Numbered from the stretch's first letter, positions 25,922 to 35,912 are shown. The stretch is 64,000 bases of DNA from Paenibacillus cellulositrophicus (GCF_009363095.1 NZ_CP045295.1:2778501-2842500); one strand, 5' to 3'. A program made the numbers and translations. The notes: generated by a model not told the origin, from the sequence alone.

Positions 25922-26479
25922 TTATTCTTGCACCTGCCTGATCAGACGGTCCCGGAGCTCATCCGCCAGCTTGATCGACGCGGTATCATCGATAACCGCC
26001 CCCGGCCGATTCCCCTCGCCCAGGATATAGCCCCCAAACTTCGTTCCGAAGAAGTCAAAGATATACTGAAACTGCTGAATCAGCGGCAGTCCTTTCAGCT
26101 GTGGATCGTCGCCGCCGACCGCAATCACATAAGCGGTTTTGGACTTCATCGATTCCCGGAAATGCGGGCGCTGATCGTCCCTGAGCGTTTGGGACCAGCG
26201 ATCGATAAAGTTTTTCATATGGCCCGACATGCCGTACCAATACACCGGCGTGGCAAAAATCACAGTATCCGCGGCCAGCACGCGGTCAATCAGCGCGTTG
26301 TAATCGTCGCCCACGTCCTGAAAACCCTGCTCGGTATGTCGAAGATCCTCAATCGGTTGAACGGTATATTCTTTCAGCACAATCCGGTCCACGCCGGCAA
26401 ATCCCCGGACGACCCGCTCGGTCAGAAGCTCCGTATTCCCGTCTGGACGCGTACCCCCATAAATGACAGTGATGCTCAT
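25922..26479 (-). CDS. NAD(P)H-dependent FMN reductase family protein
   Basis: A 185-aa flavodoxin-fold protein. The FMN-phosphate loop is YGGTRPDGNTELL at the N-terminus. The flavin-contact motif ATPVYWYGMSGHMKNFIDRW (about 76-95) is typical of NADPH-dependent FMN reductases and quinone or iron-sulfur flavoproteins. Probably reduces FMN, quinones or nitro compounds. It lies close behind the gerB-type gene (41 bp) on the same strand but is functionally unrelated to it. Confidence 0.87.
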   Translation of the reverse strand: MSITVIYGGTRPDGNTELLTERVVRGFAGVDRIVLKEYTVQPIEDLRHTEQGFQDVGDDYNALIDRVLAADTVIFATPVYWYGMSGHMKNFIDRWSQTLRDDQRPHFRESMKSKTAYVIAVGGDDPQLKGLPLIQQFQYIFDFFGTKFGGYILGEGNRPGAVIDDTASIKLADELRDRLIRQVQE

Positions 26480-26520
26480 CGTATTTCACTCCTTGACGTT
26501 TAAAATGGAGCCGTTCACAT

Positions 26521-27624
26521 TCAGGTCTGCTCACTCCACCATTTTTTTGACCGTATTCGTAACATGGCCACAATCCCATAATACAGTGGAATCAGCTCGA
26601 TAAAAATCCACACCAGCACCGTAATAATGGAAAAATAGTGTTTCTGGTAGGCAGACAAGTGGTAGGCGTAATAAAACGCAATCCCCGCCGAAACGAGCGT
26701 CAGCGAAGGAACAATGATTCCCTCTCCTTTTCCTTTCGTAAAATAGGACATGCACTTGGTTCCGGCATATATCAAAAAGGAGCAATGGATCAGCATCGAA
26801 GCCGTCCATACCCCGATCAAAAATGGGGCGGAGTTTTCCAACAGGCCATCGTCTATTTTACCTCGGATAATTTCGAGGAATGGATATTGGATCTGCTTGG
26901 CATAATGCGGGCTGAAATTAAGCAGCGTAAACATCCAGCCTGACAACAAGACTAAGAAATTTCCAACCGATGCAACCGCCAGCTTGGCGAACGTCCCTTT
27001 GCCGAATGTAAATTCCGGAGCAAGGAACAGGAAGACCACCCACTCGCTCACGACCGAAAACGTAGCCATTGTGTTGCTGAAAAAAGTAGGCAGGTCAAAG
27101 TAACGAAAAAAAGCCGGAAGCATATGCACATTGGCGTTTTCAGCATAAAAATAGGTGATCAGCAGCGTTGTTGCAAAGATCAGCAAAAAAAGGCCCTCCG
27201 ACATGTATACAAGCGTCCTTGCCCCCAACCGGACGACGTAGAGGATCACGAGGCTGATGATGAGCTGGATGAACCAGGGCGGGGTTCCTTTCAAGTAATT
27301 GGTCCCGAAAAACAAGACGAAGCTTTGGATATCGTAGGAGGCGTAGTACACCGTCCATGCAAGCAGCATAACAACGAAGGCTCCATGTATCCCTTTACCC
27401 ATGATTCGGTTTCCGAAGGTGACCCAGGAGGAAGCGGGCTGAAGCTTGCCGACATAGACCACATAGAACAAAATGATGAAGCCCAGGAGGGACCCGAACA
27501 CGATGCCCGCAATTCCTTGATAGCTTGACGTGGATACCAGCTCTGGAATAAGGAAGATGGACGCCTGGGAGTTAAAATAGACAAAGGCAAATCGGGCCAA
27601 CCTCCAGTTGTTGTTTGAAGTCAT
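26521..27624 (-). CDS. GerAB/GerB-type spore germination permease
   Basis: A 367-aa membrane protein of the spore germination GerAB family (APC superfamily) with about ten transmembrane helices. It is the ligand-binding subunit of germinant receptors in the inner spore membrane. Helix 1 has FAFVYFNSQASIFLIPELV. Last gene of the A-C-B operon, 18 bp after the C gene. Confidence 0.9.
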   Translation of the reverse strand: MTSNNNWRLARFAFVYFNSQASIFLIPELVSTSSYQGIAGIVFGSLLGFIILFYVVYVGKLQPASSWVTFGNRIMGKGIHGAFVVMLLAWTVYYASYDIQSFVLFFGTNYLKGTPPWFIQLIISLVILYVVRLGARTLVYMSEGLFLLIFATTLLITYFYAENANVHMLPAFFRYFDLPTFFSNTMATFSVVSEWVVFLFLAPEFTFGKGTFAKLAVASVGNFLVLLSGWMFTLLNFSPHYAKQIQYPFLEIIRGKIDDGLLENSAPFLIGVWTASMLIHCSFLIYAGTKCMSYFTKGKGEGIIVPSLTLVSAGIAFYYAYHLSAYQKHYFSIITVLVWIFIELIPLYYGIVAMLRIRSKKWWSEQT

Positions 27625-27642
27625 TTCGCCTCGCTCCCCTTC

Positions 27643-28797
27643 TCAATATTCTTTCCCGTAATCGTCCAGGCTCAACTTGGTAACTACGCGTACCTCGGCA
27701 TCCTTCTTATAGTGTTCCGGCCATTTGCCTTTCACCTGCTGCCAGTACTGCGGGGCGTTCCACTCCAGGAGAAACCCGAGCTGAAGCACATCGGCTCCGA
27801 TTTGTTGAGAGTAGGCAATGCTCTTCCGGAAGTCTTCGGAGACGGTTTCTCTCATTTGGCTCATGATAGTCCCGCTGACGTCCTTCACGAAGCGGTGAGA
27901 AGCGTCCTTTTTGGCTATGATGCTGGCCCTGCCTTTGAGATGAACCGTGAAAACCGGGCCGTTTGGGGTCATTTTGACCGAAGTTTTGCCGTTCGTATAA
28001 GTGAATTTAAGATCTGCTTTGCTCTTGCCGTGATCCCATTGAACGGAATAAATCGGAAATTTGAGATGCCCATGGGCCCATGCGATGGTTTTGGCTTCTT
28101 CATAGGGGAGTGTGCCTTTCAATCGGCCTTGCTGAAACAAAGCTGCCCCCTTAATTCCCGTCCACGTTTCGCTTTTATGAGCATCGGCGGCGGAATGGAT
28201 CTTGTCGTTCTGCAATAAGGTGGCGGCGTATCCCAATCCTGCCGCGTCCGCGACGAGACAGTCCTTGATGGTCGTATTCAGCATATATCCTTGGGTGGCG
28301 AAGCTTAGCAGTACCGTGGTGGGCAGCTGTTCAAAAATCGGCGTCAGGTGTGCGGCATCATCCAGCTTACCGGAAGCGACTAACAAGTATGCCCCGATCG
28401 GGACATCGGGTTCCCTCTTGATCCATTCCAGAAGATCCCCGATGCCCTGCTCGCCGTATTGCTCGCTGATCATCACAACTTTGATTTCGGACAGGCTGAG
28501 CTGGCGCGACAAATCTTTGTGGATATATTCCAGCGCCTTGCCGATGCTCGTGGATTGCTTCGTGATCAAGGAGTAGGGCTTATCCTTGCCGCCTCCCCCG
28601 CCGCTTAACTGGTCCGAATCCAGGCGGTTGGTCAGAGGGGTGCTGATCGAGACCTTCACCGTTCCGGGTTCCTCACCGACATCGATAAACACCCCGTTTA
28701 CGAAAATACGCTGATCCAGCTCGACTTTGGACCAGCATCCAGTGATGCTGCACAATATGATGACCATCAGCCCAACTTTCAGAAGTGTCGTTTTCAT
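27643..28797 (-). CDS. Ger(x)C-family spore germination lipoprotein
   Basis: A 384-aa lipoprotein. The signal peptide ends in CSITGC with the acylated Cys 21, directly followed by the family start WSKVELDQRIFVNGVFIDVG. The soluble C subunit sits on the outer face of the inner spore membrane. It lies between the A and B genes (9 and 18 bp gaps). The order A-C-B is one of the common germinant receptor arrangements. Confidence 0.92.
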   Translation of the reverse strand: MKTTLLKVGLMVIILCSITGCWSKVELDQRIFVNGVFIDVGEEPGTVKVSISTPLTNRLDSDQLSGGGGGKDKPYSLITKQSTSIGKALEYIHKDLSRQLSLSEIKVVMISEQYGEQGIGDLLEWIKREPDVPIGAYLLVASGKLDDAAHLTPIFEQLPTTVLLSFATQGYMLNTTIKDCLVADAAGLGYAATLLQNDKIHSAADAHKSETWTGIKGAALFQQGRLKGTLPYEEAKTIAWAHGHLKFPIYSVQWDHGKSKADLKFTYTNGKTSVKMTPNGPVFTVHLKGRASIIAKKDASHRFVKDVSGTIMSQMRETVSEDFRKSIAYSQQIGADVLQLGFLLEWNAPQYWQQVKGKWPEHYKKDAEVRVVTKLSLDDYGKEY

Positions 28798-28806
28798 AGG
28801 AATGGA

Positions 28807-30237
28807 TTATCTCCTCCGATGCCGGATTCTCGAAAAGGCGCTGCTGCGTTTGTTCATCAAAGCTGATGACAGCCGCAACAGCGTGTCTTTCCAATCGGAC
28901 AGGACGAGCGGTGCGACCGGCTGCAAATACGGGGCCCCGAAGGACCTCAAGTGCACCAGATGCGCGTACAGAACGAAAGTACCTGCGAATATTCCGATCA
29001 GCCCCATCGAACCGCCCAAAATGAGAAACGGGAAACGGAGCATCCGAAAAATAAGCCCCAGCTCCAGATGGGGAATGATATAAGAGGCCACCCCTGTGAT
29101 CGAAACGACAATGACCATGGGAGCGGAGACAATGCCTGCCTGAACGGCCGCTTGGCCGATGACGATCCCCCCGATGATCGAGACCGTCTGGCCGACAGGC
29201 TTCGGAATTCTCATGCCCGCCTCCCGCAGCGCTTCAAAGGTCAGCTCCATCAGCAGCGCTTCCGTTAATGCCGAGAACGGGATGCGTTCGCGGGCGGATG
29301 CGATCGTAATCAGCAGATGAGCCGGCAGGACTTGAGGGTGGAACGTCGTAATCGCTACGTATAATGAAGGCAATAAGATCGACAATAGCGAAAAAGCGAA
29401 CCGGATCGTGCGAATCCAGCTGGCTGCAAAGGGACTCTGAAAGTAATCCTCCGAGGCCTGCAATAACGAAAACAAGGTGACCGGAGCGATCACAGCATTG
29501 GGTGCCCCATCCATCAAAATGCAGACGCGCCCCTCGAGCAAAGAGGCTGCAACGGCATCAGGCCGCTCCGTATATTGAAATATCGGAAACGGCGTGGAGC
29601 TTTCCTTGAAATGTTCCACTACATAACCAATGCCGAAAATCCCATCGATGGATAGGCTTTGCAGCTTGCTGTCGATTTCGGCTAACACTTCGTTTTTGGG
29701 CATTCCCTCGATATAAACCACATAAACCAACGTGTTGGTATAGTCGCCGATTGTATATTCCTTCATCTTCAACTTCGGATGCCGGATCTTATGGCGCAGC
29801 AGGGACAGGTTGCTCTGAATATCCTCGATAAAAGCCTCTTGCGGACCCGTAACGACCAATTCGTTTTGCGATTCCGCAATCGATCTTTTCTGGTACTGTA
29901 CGGTGTCAAAATAGTAAAAATCGTCCGTTTGATCCACATGCAGGACGGCCTTCCCTTGTACGACCAGGACGGATGCCTCTTCTGGGCCGGAAATGGAATG
30001 ATAGACGACCGGAAACGCGTTTCCTTGCTGCAGGTTACGGCGAAAAGCATCCCAACTCCCCGTTCGGCTTTCGGCCAGCAAAAAACGGGCGATGTTCTTT
30101 TGAAGCATCGCTTGGTCTACAATGGAAGGTATATAAAATAACGTACAAGTTCTACCGTCAATGAGAAATGGCTGGCAAACCAGATCCGGGGAATCCTTCA
30201 GCTGCTGTTTGAGGATATCCAGTGCGGTTCCCTTCAT
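28807..30237 (-). CDS. GerA-family spore germination protein
   Basis: A 476-aa A subunit of a germinant receptor. A cytosolic N-terminal domain (about 1-230) is followed by a membrane domain with five to six helices that contains RIPFSALTEALLMELTFEAL and a PKPVGQTVSIIGGIVIGQAA segment. ATG 30237 follows AAGAGGTGAG; the longer frame from 30273 has no site. A sigma G-like promoter precedes it. First gene of the operon. Confidence 0.92.
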   Translation of the reverse strand: MKGTALDILKQQLKDSPDLVCQPFLIDGRTCTLFYIPSIVDQAMLQKNIARFLLAESRTGSWDAFRRNLQQGNAFPVVYHSISGPEEASVLVVQGKAVLHVDQTDDFYYFDTVQYQKRSIAESQNELVVTGPQEAFIEDIQSNLSLLRHKIRHPKLKMKEYTIGDYTNTLVYVVYIEGMPKNEVLAEIDSKLQSLSIDGIFGIGYVVEHFKESSTPFPIFQYTERPDAVAASLLEGRVCILMDGAPNAVIAPVTLFSLLQASEDYFQSPFAASWIRTIRFAFSLLSILLPSLYVAITTFHPQVLPAHLLITIASARERIPFSALTEALLMELTFEALREAGMRIPKPVGQTVSIIGGIVIGQAAVQAGIVSAPMVIVVSITGVASYIIPHLELGLIFRMLRFPFLILGGSMGLIGIFAGTFVLYAHLVHLRSFGAPYLQPVAPLVLSDWKDTLLRLSSALMNKRSSAFSRIRHRRR

Positions 30238-30272
30238 AGTTCTCACCTCTTGTGTACGATGATCGGTTCTCA

Positions 30273-30303
30273 TATCATGCCAGAAATGAAGTCAAATTAT
30301 TCC
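30273..30303 (-). promoter_or_regulatory. Candidate sigma G promoter of the germinant receptor operon
   Basis: Minus strand GGAATA (30298-30303), an 18-nt spacer and CATGATA (30273-30279) preceded by G, fitting the forespore sigma G pattern. The predicted start is about 28 nt before the gerA-type ATG. Germinant receptors are known sigma G genes. Confidence 0.55.
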
Positions 30304-30404
30304 TTAATGATGACAATCAAGCTGTCACCAATACATTGCTATAATCAAAAGTACCAGCCGAAGACATTGCACACACTTTAATCCAAGAAGGAGGATGTAA
30401 CACG

Positions 30405-30830
30405 ATGAAGCCAAGTATATCCGTTTTGACCCTGGGGGTAGACGACTTGGAAAGGGCGCTGGCCTTTTACCGGGATGGCCTGGGGCTGCCTACGGAAGGC
30501 ATTATTGGAACAGAGTTCGAGCACGGTGCGGTCGCGTTCTTTGACCTTCAGGCAGGGGTGAAGCTGGCTGTCTGGAAAAGAGACGACCTCGTCCACGATG
30601 CCAACATCGAGCGCACGGCCCCCAGCAGTGCGGAGTTTACGATCGGCCACAACGTGACCAGCAAGGAAGAGGTCGATCAAGTGATGGAACAGGCGCGTCA
30701 GGCGGGAGCTACCATCACCTCACCCGCGCACGACACGTTCTGGGGAGGGTACTCCGGTTATTTTCAGGACCCCGACGGGCACCTGTGGGAAATCGTCTGG
30801 AATCCCGCTTGGGAGTTTCCGGAGGAGTAA
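30405..30830 (+). CDS. VOC-superfamily (glyoxalase-like) protein
   Basis: A 141-aa protein with the paired beta-alpha-beta-beta-beta modules of the VOC fold: SVLTLGVDDLERALAFYRDG at the start and YSGYFQDPDGHLWEIVWNP near the end. Probable metal-dependent lyase, dioxygenase or resistance protein; the substrate is unknown. AGGAGGATG lies upstream of the ATG. Divergent from the germination operon and closed by a strong terminator. Confidence 0.88.
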   Translation: MKPSISVLTLGVDDLERALAFYRDGLGLPTEGIIGTEFEHGAVAFFDLQAGVKLAVWKRDDLVHDANIERTAPSSAEFTIGHNVTSKEEVDQVMEQARQAGATITSPAHDTFWGGYSGYFQDPDGHLWEIVWNPAWEFPEE

Positions 30831-30851
30831 AGAACTGAATTCCAACGCACC

Positions 30852-30891
30852 AAAAAAAGGCTGCCGGGATGAGTCCCAAGCAGCCTTTTCC
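30852..30891. terminator. Bidirectional terminator
   Basis: Arms AAAAGGCTGC (30855-30864) and GCAGCCTTTT (30880-30889), flanked by an A-run and T-rich sequence. It separates the VOC gene from the converging mhqD-like gene. Confidence 0.8.
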
Positions 30892-30909
30892 TTATGTTCG
30901 ATCAAACCA

Positions 30910-31536
30910 TTATACTTTACTGTTAAAATGACGCTCAAACCAGGCGGTCGCCGCATCAATCTCCAGCTTGCTCAGCTGGTGTCCGTAATTTGCCCAATGC
31001 AGCTCGGAATCCGCACCGGCGTCAGACAGCAGCGAATGGAGCTCTTCGGTCTCACTGATAGAGCAGATTGGGTCATTCGTCCCTGCCCCGATAAATACCG
31101 GAACACCGGTTAGATCAGGCAGTTCCTTCCCGCGCAGCGGAACCATCGGATGCAGCAGAACTGCGCCCTGCAGGGCGTCGCTGTAATGGAACAGCAGGCT
31201 CGCGGCAATGTTGGCGCCGTTGGAGAAGCCGACAGCCACCATCCGGTTCCGGTCGATGGAATACTGCGCTGCCGCCTCATCCAAAAAGGCCTTCAGCTCA
31301 TGCGTCCGCGCAATCAAATCTTCCTCGTCGAATACCCCTTCGGCCAGTCTCCGGAAGAAACGCGGCATGCCGTGCTCCAGAACGTTTCCCCGCACGCCAA
31401 GCACGGATGCCCCTGGTGCTATCATGTCTGCGATCGGGAGCAAATCCCGCTCATTCCCACCCGTTCCGTGAAGAATAACCAATACGGGTGCCTCCGGCCG
31501 ACTTCCTTGAACAAAAATATGCTTCATACTCATCAT
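30910..31536 (-). CDS. mhqD: MhqD-like carboxylesterase/phospholipase (alpha/beta hydrolase)
   Basis: A 208-aa serine hydrolase: LHGTGGNERDLLP near 21, VGFSNGANIAASLL near 103 (nucleophile serine), GTNDPICS near 150 and YGHQLS near 185. In Bacillus subtilis, MhqD works with the MhqO dioxygenase against methylhydroquinone and catechol. Its ATG overlaps the mhqO stop (ATGA) and GGGAGG lies upstream, so the pair is translationally coupled, which supports the assignment. Confidence 0.82.
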   Translation of the reverse strand: MMSMKHIFVQGSRPEAPVLVILHGTGGNERDLLPIADMIAPGASVLGVRGNVLEHGMPRFFRRLAEGVFDEEDLIARTHELKAFLDEAAAQYSIDRNRMVAVGFSNGANIAASLLFHYSDALQGAVLLHPMVPLRGKELPDLTGVPVFIGAGTNDPICSISETEELHSLLSDAGADSELHWANYGHQLSKLEIDAATAWFERHFNSKV

Positions 31537-32477
31537 TGTACGCCTCCCAATGCACGGACTTGAATGTCCGGCAAAAGTTGTTCTATCACTTCACGCTGCG
31601 GCTCATACCACTCGGGCAGCATGAGATGTGTCCCCATTTCCTCTTTCGGCTCATCGCGTGCAAACCCTGGAGGATCTGTGGCGATCTCAAACAAAATCCC
31701 GCCCGGCTCGCGGAAATACACCGCATTAAAATACTGACGGTCGACAATCTGCGTTGGACGAAGACCGGCTTCCTCCACCAGACTTCTCCATGCCTCATGC
31801 TCAGCAAAATCCTTGGCACGCCAGGCGATATGATGCACCGTACCGGCACCGGCGGTCCCCTGCTCTTCCAGACCGATATTCACGTCGATGATGTTGCCGA
31901 TATCGCCGGTGCTGCGGTAACGGACCTGGCCTTGGTCTTCGCCGATTTTGGCCAGTCCGAGGATTTCTTCCAGTACCAGCATCGTCTGCTTAGGGTTATT
32001 GCTTCCCAAAACAGCTCCGCCAAATCCCTTAATGGCATGGTCCACTGGAACTCCGCTGAAGGACCAGCGGCTTGGCGCCCCCTCGGCCCGCTCCACCAAT
32101 TCAATCTGCAGACCGGAAGGATCTTTGAATTGAATGTACGTTTCTCCGAATCTTTCCGTCGTGCCGTACGCCAAACCCAGAGAGCTCAGACGCTGCATCC
32201 AGAAATCCAGGCTTCCCGGAGGAACGGCATACACCGTCGTTTTCACCTGTCCGCCGCCAACGGTACCTGTTCGGCTATTGTCCCTCGGAAAAAACGTAAT
32301 AATCGTCCCCGGACTGCCGTGCTCGTTGCCAAAGTACAGATGGTACACGTTCGGTGCATCGAAGTTGATCGTCTTTTTCACCAGTCGAAGCCCGAGCACC
32401 CCTGCGTAAAAATCAACGTTTTCCTGGGCGTTGTTCACGAATGCGGTAATGTGGTGGATCCCTGTCGTCTGCAGCAT
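31533..32477 (-). CDS. mhqO: Ring-cleaving dioxygenase, MhqO family
   Basis: A 314-aa protein made of two VOC halves. The first opens GIHHITAFVNNAQENVDFYA; the second has TVHHIAWRAKDFAEHEAW and FREPGGILFEIATDPPGF, where His and Glu would bind the metal. It opens hydroquinone or catechol rings and confers quinone resistance. ATG 32477 was chosen for GAGGAGG 9 nt upstream. First gene of the mhqO-mhqD pair. The AT-rich upstream region has only a half-site resembling the MhqR box (TCTCGAAATC). Confidence 0.87.
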   Translation of the reverse strand: MLQTTGIHHITAFVNNAQENVDFYAGVLGLRLVKKTINFDAPNVYHLYFGNEHGSPGTIITFFPRDNSRTGTVGGGQVKTTVYAVPPGSLDFWMQRLSSLGLAYGTTERFGETYIQFKDPSGLQIELVERAEGAPSRWSFSGVPVDHAIKGFGGAVLGSNNPKQTMLVLEEILGLAKIGEDQGQVRYRSTGDIGNIIDVNIGLEEQGTAGAGTVHHIAWRAKDFAEHEAWRSLVEEAGLRPTQIVDRQYFNAVYFREPGGILFEIATDPPGFARDEPKEEMGTHLMLPEWYEPQREVIEQLLPDIQVRALGGVQ

Positions 32478-32640
32478 GGTTTGAAACCTCCTCTGTGCTC
32501 TCTGAATTTTAAACCTCTCATTGCGTTTGCGTCTTGCCAAACCTGATCTGAATTTATTTTAATATTAAGATTTATAAATATATAATATATGATTTCGAGA
32601 CTTTTGGCAAGGGGGTATACGAAGAGTGATATGCTGAACA

Positions 32641-32690
32641 ACAAAAGGCGCCCCTTCGGTCGTGTGCCGACCTCGGAACGCCTTCTATCT
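32641..32690 (-). terminator. Terminator of the purine operon
   Basis: On the minus strand a GC-rich hairpin (outer GGCGTTCC / GGGGCGCC, inner GGTCG / CGACC) is followed by TTTTGTTG. It lies about 80 nt past the purD stop. Confidence 0.65.
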
Positions 32691-32761
32691 CAGACCCGGC
32701 AAAATGTACCGGGCAACATCCCTAGGGACATCCATAGGGATGCATCTCTAGCGAAACATTT

Positions 32762-34045
32762 TTATTTCCCGCTCTTTACCAACGCCTTGGCGGCGATGTC
32801 CGTGCGGTTCTGCTTGCCCTCGAAGCTAATCTTCTTGGCCTGCGCGTATGCCTTTGCGCGGGCTTCAGCGATATCGGCACCCAGGCCGACGACGCCCAGC
32901 ACACGGCCGCCGCTGGTGACGAACTCGCCCTGCTCGTTTGTGGCGGTTCCCGCATGGAACACGAGTGCCTCTGTCGCGTCGACCTGATCCAGCCCCTGGA
33001 TCGGCAGTCCCTTCGGATACGAAGCGGGATAGCCGCCCGAAGCGAGCACGACGCACACGGCGGCCTCATCGCTCCACTCGATGTCGATATCGGCCAGCGT
33101 GCCGTTCACAACCGCGAGGAAAATGTCGAGCAGATCCGTCTTCAGCCGCGGCAGCACGACCTGGGTCTCCGGGTCGCCGAAGCGGGCATTGAACTCGATC
33201 GTGGTCGGCGTACCGTCCGGCTGGATCATCAGTCCGGCGAAGAGCACGCCGCGGAACGGCCGGCCTTCGGCCACCATCGCTTTGGCGGTCGGCTTGATGA
33301 TGTTTTCGACAGCGGCTTCAACAATCGCCGGATCCACATGCGGCAGCGGCGAATAGGTGCCCATGCCGCCCGTGTTCGGACCCTTGTCCCCGTCAAACAC
33401 CGGCTTATGGTCCTGCGCAGCCGCCATCGGCCGCACCGTCTCGCCGTCGACAAAGGACAAAATCGACATTTCCTGTCCCTGCAGGAACTGCTCGATGACG
33501 ACCTGAGTGCCGGATTCGCCGAATACTTTGGCGACCATGATGTCGTGGAGCGCTTTTTCTGCTTCCTCCATCGTAAACGCCACGGTGACGCCTTTTCCTG
33601 CGGCAAGTCCGTCCGCCTTAATGACGATCGGTGCCTGTTGCGACTGCAAATAAGCGGATGCTTCTTCGTAATTGTCGAATTTGCGGTAAGCCGCCGTAGG
33701 AATGTTGTATTTATGCAGCAGGTCCTTCATGAACGTTTTGCTGCCCTCGATTTCAGCCGCCTTGCGGTTAGGCCCGAATACCGGAATATTTTTCGCCTCA
33801 AAGGCATCCACGATGCCGTCCGCCAGCGGATCGTCCGGTCCGACAACAACCAATCCCACTTCTTTCGTCAAAGCAAAGTCCGTCAGCTTGTCGAATTCAT
33901 TGACCTGAATCGGCACGCATTCGGCGATCTGCCCGATCCCCGCATTACCCGGGGCACAGTAGATCCGTCCCGCCTTCGGGCTCTTATGCAGTGCCCATAC
34001 GATGGCATGCTCGCGGCCCCCGCCGCCAATCACCAAAATATCCAT
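32762..34045 (-). CDS. purD: Phosphoribosylamine-glycine ligase
   Basis: A 427-aa ATP-grasp enzyme joining phosphoribosylamine and glycine to GAR. It starts MDILVIGGGGREHAI. The central ATP-grasp part has KADGLAAGKGV and GPNTGGMGTYSP; EFNARFGDPETQVVLPRL is the conserved ATP/Mg2+ region. Length is standard. Last gene of the operon. It is separated from purH by a 319-bp structured gap, so its expression may be tuned there. Confidence 0.95.
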   Translation of the reverse strand: MDILVIGGGGREHAIVWALHKSPKAGRIYCAPGNAGIGQIAECVPIQVNEFDKLTDFALTKEVGLVVVGPDDPLADGIVDAFEAKNIPVFGPNRKAAEIEGSKTFMKDLLHKYNIPTAAYRKFDNYEEASAYLQSQQAPIVIKADGLAAGKGVTVAFTMEEAEKALHDIMVAKVFGESGTQVVIEQFLQGQEMSILSFVDGETVRPMAAAQDHKPVFDGDKGPNTGGMGTYSPLPHVDPAIVEAAVENIIKPTAKAMVAEGRPFRGVLFAGLMIQPDGTPTTIEFNARFGDPETQVVLPRLKTDLLDIFLAVVNGTLADIDIEWSDEAAVCVVLASGGYPASYPKGLPIQGLDQVDATEALVFHAGTATNEQGEFVTSGGRVLGVVGLGADIAEARAKAYAQAKKISFEGKQNRTDIAAKALVKSGK

Positions 34046-34364
34046 GTCCGCCTCCCGTTACTTCGATTTATACGCGTTTATTTTTCATCAAAAACCTATA
34101 ATATTCATGTCATATACCGCCAAGAAGACGATGTCGACATCCTTTATAACAGACAGCCGCGTTCAGCGGAGATTTTGATGACGGGAAGCGGCTGCTGAGG
34201 GTGACTTTTCCGACAACAGCCCGGCTGCAGTCACCCTTCCTTATCTCTCTCCCAAACCTCTTAAACGCGGCTATCTCAGCCTTTTTCACTTTTCAGTGCA
34301 TAGTGGCAATGACTTTACATATGACGGTATTGACTTTCCACTAGCAAGAACGGCGAGTTCCGTC
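34046..34364. repeat. Structured purH-purD intercistronic region with a degenerate repeat
   Basis: No protein gene is visible. 34122-34175 resembles the 110-bp hairpin family in part (GTCGACATCC, then ACAGACAGCCGCGTT and GGAGATTTT). Just beyond, AGGGTGACT and AGTCACCCT form a perfect 9-bp stem around a 25-nt loop (about 34197-34240). The minus strand has no T-run after it, so it is more likely an RNA processing or stabilising stem than a full terminator. Confidence 0.5.
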
Positions 34365-35912
34365 TTAGTGTTTAAAATGTCTCACGCCCGTAAACACCAT
34401 CGCAATGCCGTATTCGTTGGCGACTTTAATGGACTCCTCGTCCTTAATGGAGCCGCCAGGCTGAATGACCGCGGTAATTCCCGCTTTGGCCGCTAACTCC
34501 AGCGTATCGCCCATCGGGAAAAACGCATCGGATGCGAGTACCGATCCCTTGGCTTTGTCGCCCGCCTGCTCGATGGCAATTTTGGCGGAGCCGACGCGGT
34601 TCATCTGACCCGCACCTACGCCAACGGTCATGTTGTCTGCGGCCAGTACGATCGCGTTCGACTTCACGTGCTTCACGACCTTCCAGCCGAACAGCAGCTG
34701 CTTCAGCTCCTCTTCGCTAGGCGCACGATCGGTTACGACTTTCAGATCGGCTTCGTCCAGCGAAAGCACGTCGCTTTCCTGTACGATCATACCGCCGTCG
34801 ATGGACGTAACGACAAATTGGCTGTTCCGTTCCTTGGCGGAGCCGAATTCGCCCATTTTTAGCAGACGGATGTTCTTCTTCTTCGTCAAAATTTCGAGTG
34901 CCTCATCGGTGAAGCCCGGTGCCAGCACGATTTCCAGGAAAATTTCGCTGAGCAGCGCAGCTGTGTCGCTGTCGATAATGCGGTTAGCCGCGACGATGCC
35001 GCCGAAAATGGAGGTCGGATCCGCGCTGTAGGCTTTTTTATATGCCTCCAAAATGCTTTCGCCTGTGCCTACGCCGCAAGGGTTCATATGCTTGACCGCG
35101 ACGACAGCCGGTTCGTCGAATTCTTTGACGATCTGCAGCGCCGCGTTGGCGTCGTTGATGTTGTTGTAAGACAATTCCTTGCCGTGCAGCTGCTCGGCGG
35201 TTGTGATGGTGCCGGATGGAGCGAGCGGTTTGCGGTAGAACGCCGCTTTCTGGTGCGGATTCTCGCCGTAACGAAGGTCTTGGATCTTCTCGTAAGTAAC
35301 CGTCATACGCTCAGGAAGAGGATCGCCTGTGACGTTCGACAAATAATCGGAAATGAGGGCATCGTATGCGCCGGTGTGGCGGAAAACTTTGGCTGCAAGC
35401 CGTTTGCGCGTCTCCAGCGTCGTATCTCCGTTCTCGCGGATTTCCGCAAGTACGGTACCGTAGTCGGCCGAATCGACAACTACGCTGACAAACGCATGAT
35501 TTTTGGCTGCCGAACGAAGCATGGTCGGACCGCCGATGTCGATATTTTCGATCGCATCTTCATACGTAACGTCCGGTTTAGCAATCGTCTCCTGGAACGG
35601 ATACAGGTTTACGACCACCAGATCGATGTAGTCCAGGCCTAGCTCTTTCATCTGCTGCTGATGCTCTTCGCTGTCACGGACAGCCAGAAGGCCGCTGTGT
35701 ACCGCAGGATGCAGCGTCTTGACGCGTCCATCCAAAATTTCCGGAAACCCGGTTACTTCGGAAATGCCGATGACCGGCACGCCTTCCTGTGCCAGCAGGC
35801 TTTTGGTGCCCCCTGTCGAAATGATTTCCACGCCCAATGCAGACAGCTCGCGGCAAAAATCCACGATGCCCTTCTTATCCGATACGCTGACCAGCGCTCT
35901 TTTAATACTCAC
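34365..35912 (-). CDS. purH: Bifunctional AICAR formyltransferase/IMP cyclohydrolase
   Basis: A 515-aa enzyme for the last two steps to IMP. The N-terminal IMP cyclohydrolase domain (1-200) has [11 protein letters not shown] and STGGTKSLL. The C-terminal formyltransferase domain has [10 protein letters not shown] and [14 protein letters not shown] 35912 follows AAGGAGGAG at good spacing; an earlier in-frame ATG at 35963 has no site. It lies after a 554-bp gap that carries a MITE-like element. Confidence 0.95.
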   Translation of the reverse strand: MSIKRALVSVSDKKGIVDFCRELSALGVEIISTGGTKSLLAQEGVPVIGISEVTGFPEILDGRVKTLHPAVHSGLLAVRDSEEHQQQMKELGLDYIDLVVVNLYPFQETIAKPDVTYEDAIENIDIGGPTMLRSAAKNHAFVSVVVDSADYGTVLAEIRENGDTTLETRKRLAAKVFRHTGAYDALISDYLSNVTGDPLPERMTVTYEKIQDLRYGENPHQKAAFYRKPLAPSGTITTAEQLHGKELSYNNINDANAALQIVKEFDEPAVVAVKHMNPCGVGTGESILEAYKKAYSADPTSIFGGIVAANRIIDSDTAALLSEIFLEIVLAPGFTDEALEILTKKKNIRLLKMGEFGSAKERNSQFVVTSIDGGMIVQESDVLSLDEADLKVVTDRAPSEEELKQLLFGWKVVKHVKSNAIVLAADNMTVGVGAGQMNRVGSAKIAIEQAGDKAKGSVLASDAFFPMGDTLELAAKAGITAVIQPGGSIKDEESIKVANEYGIAMVFTGVRHFKH

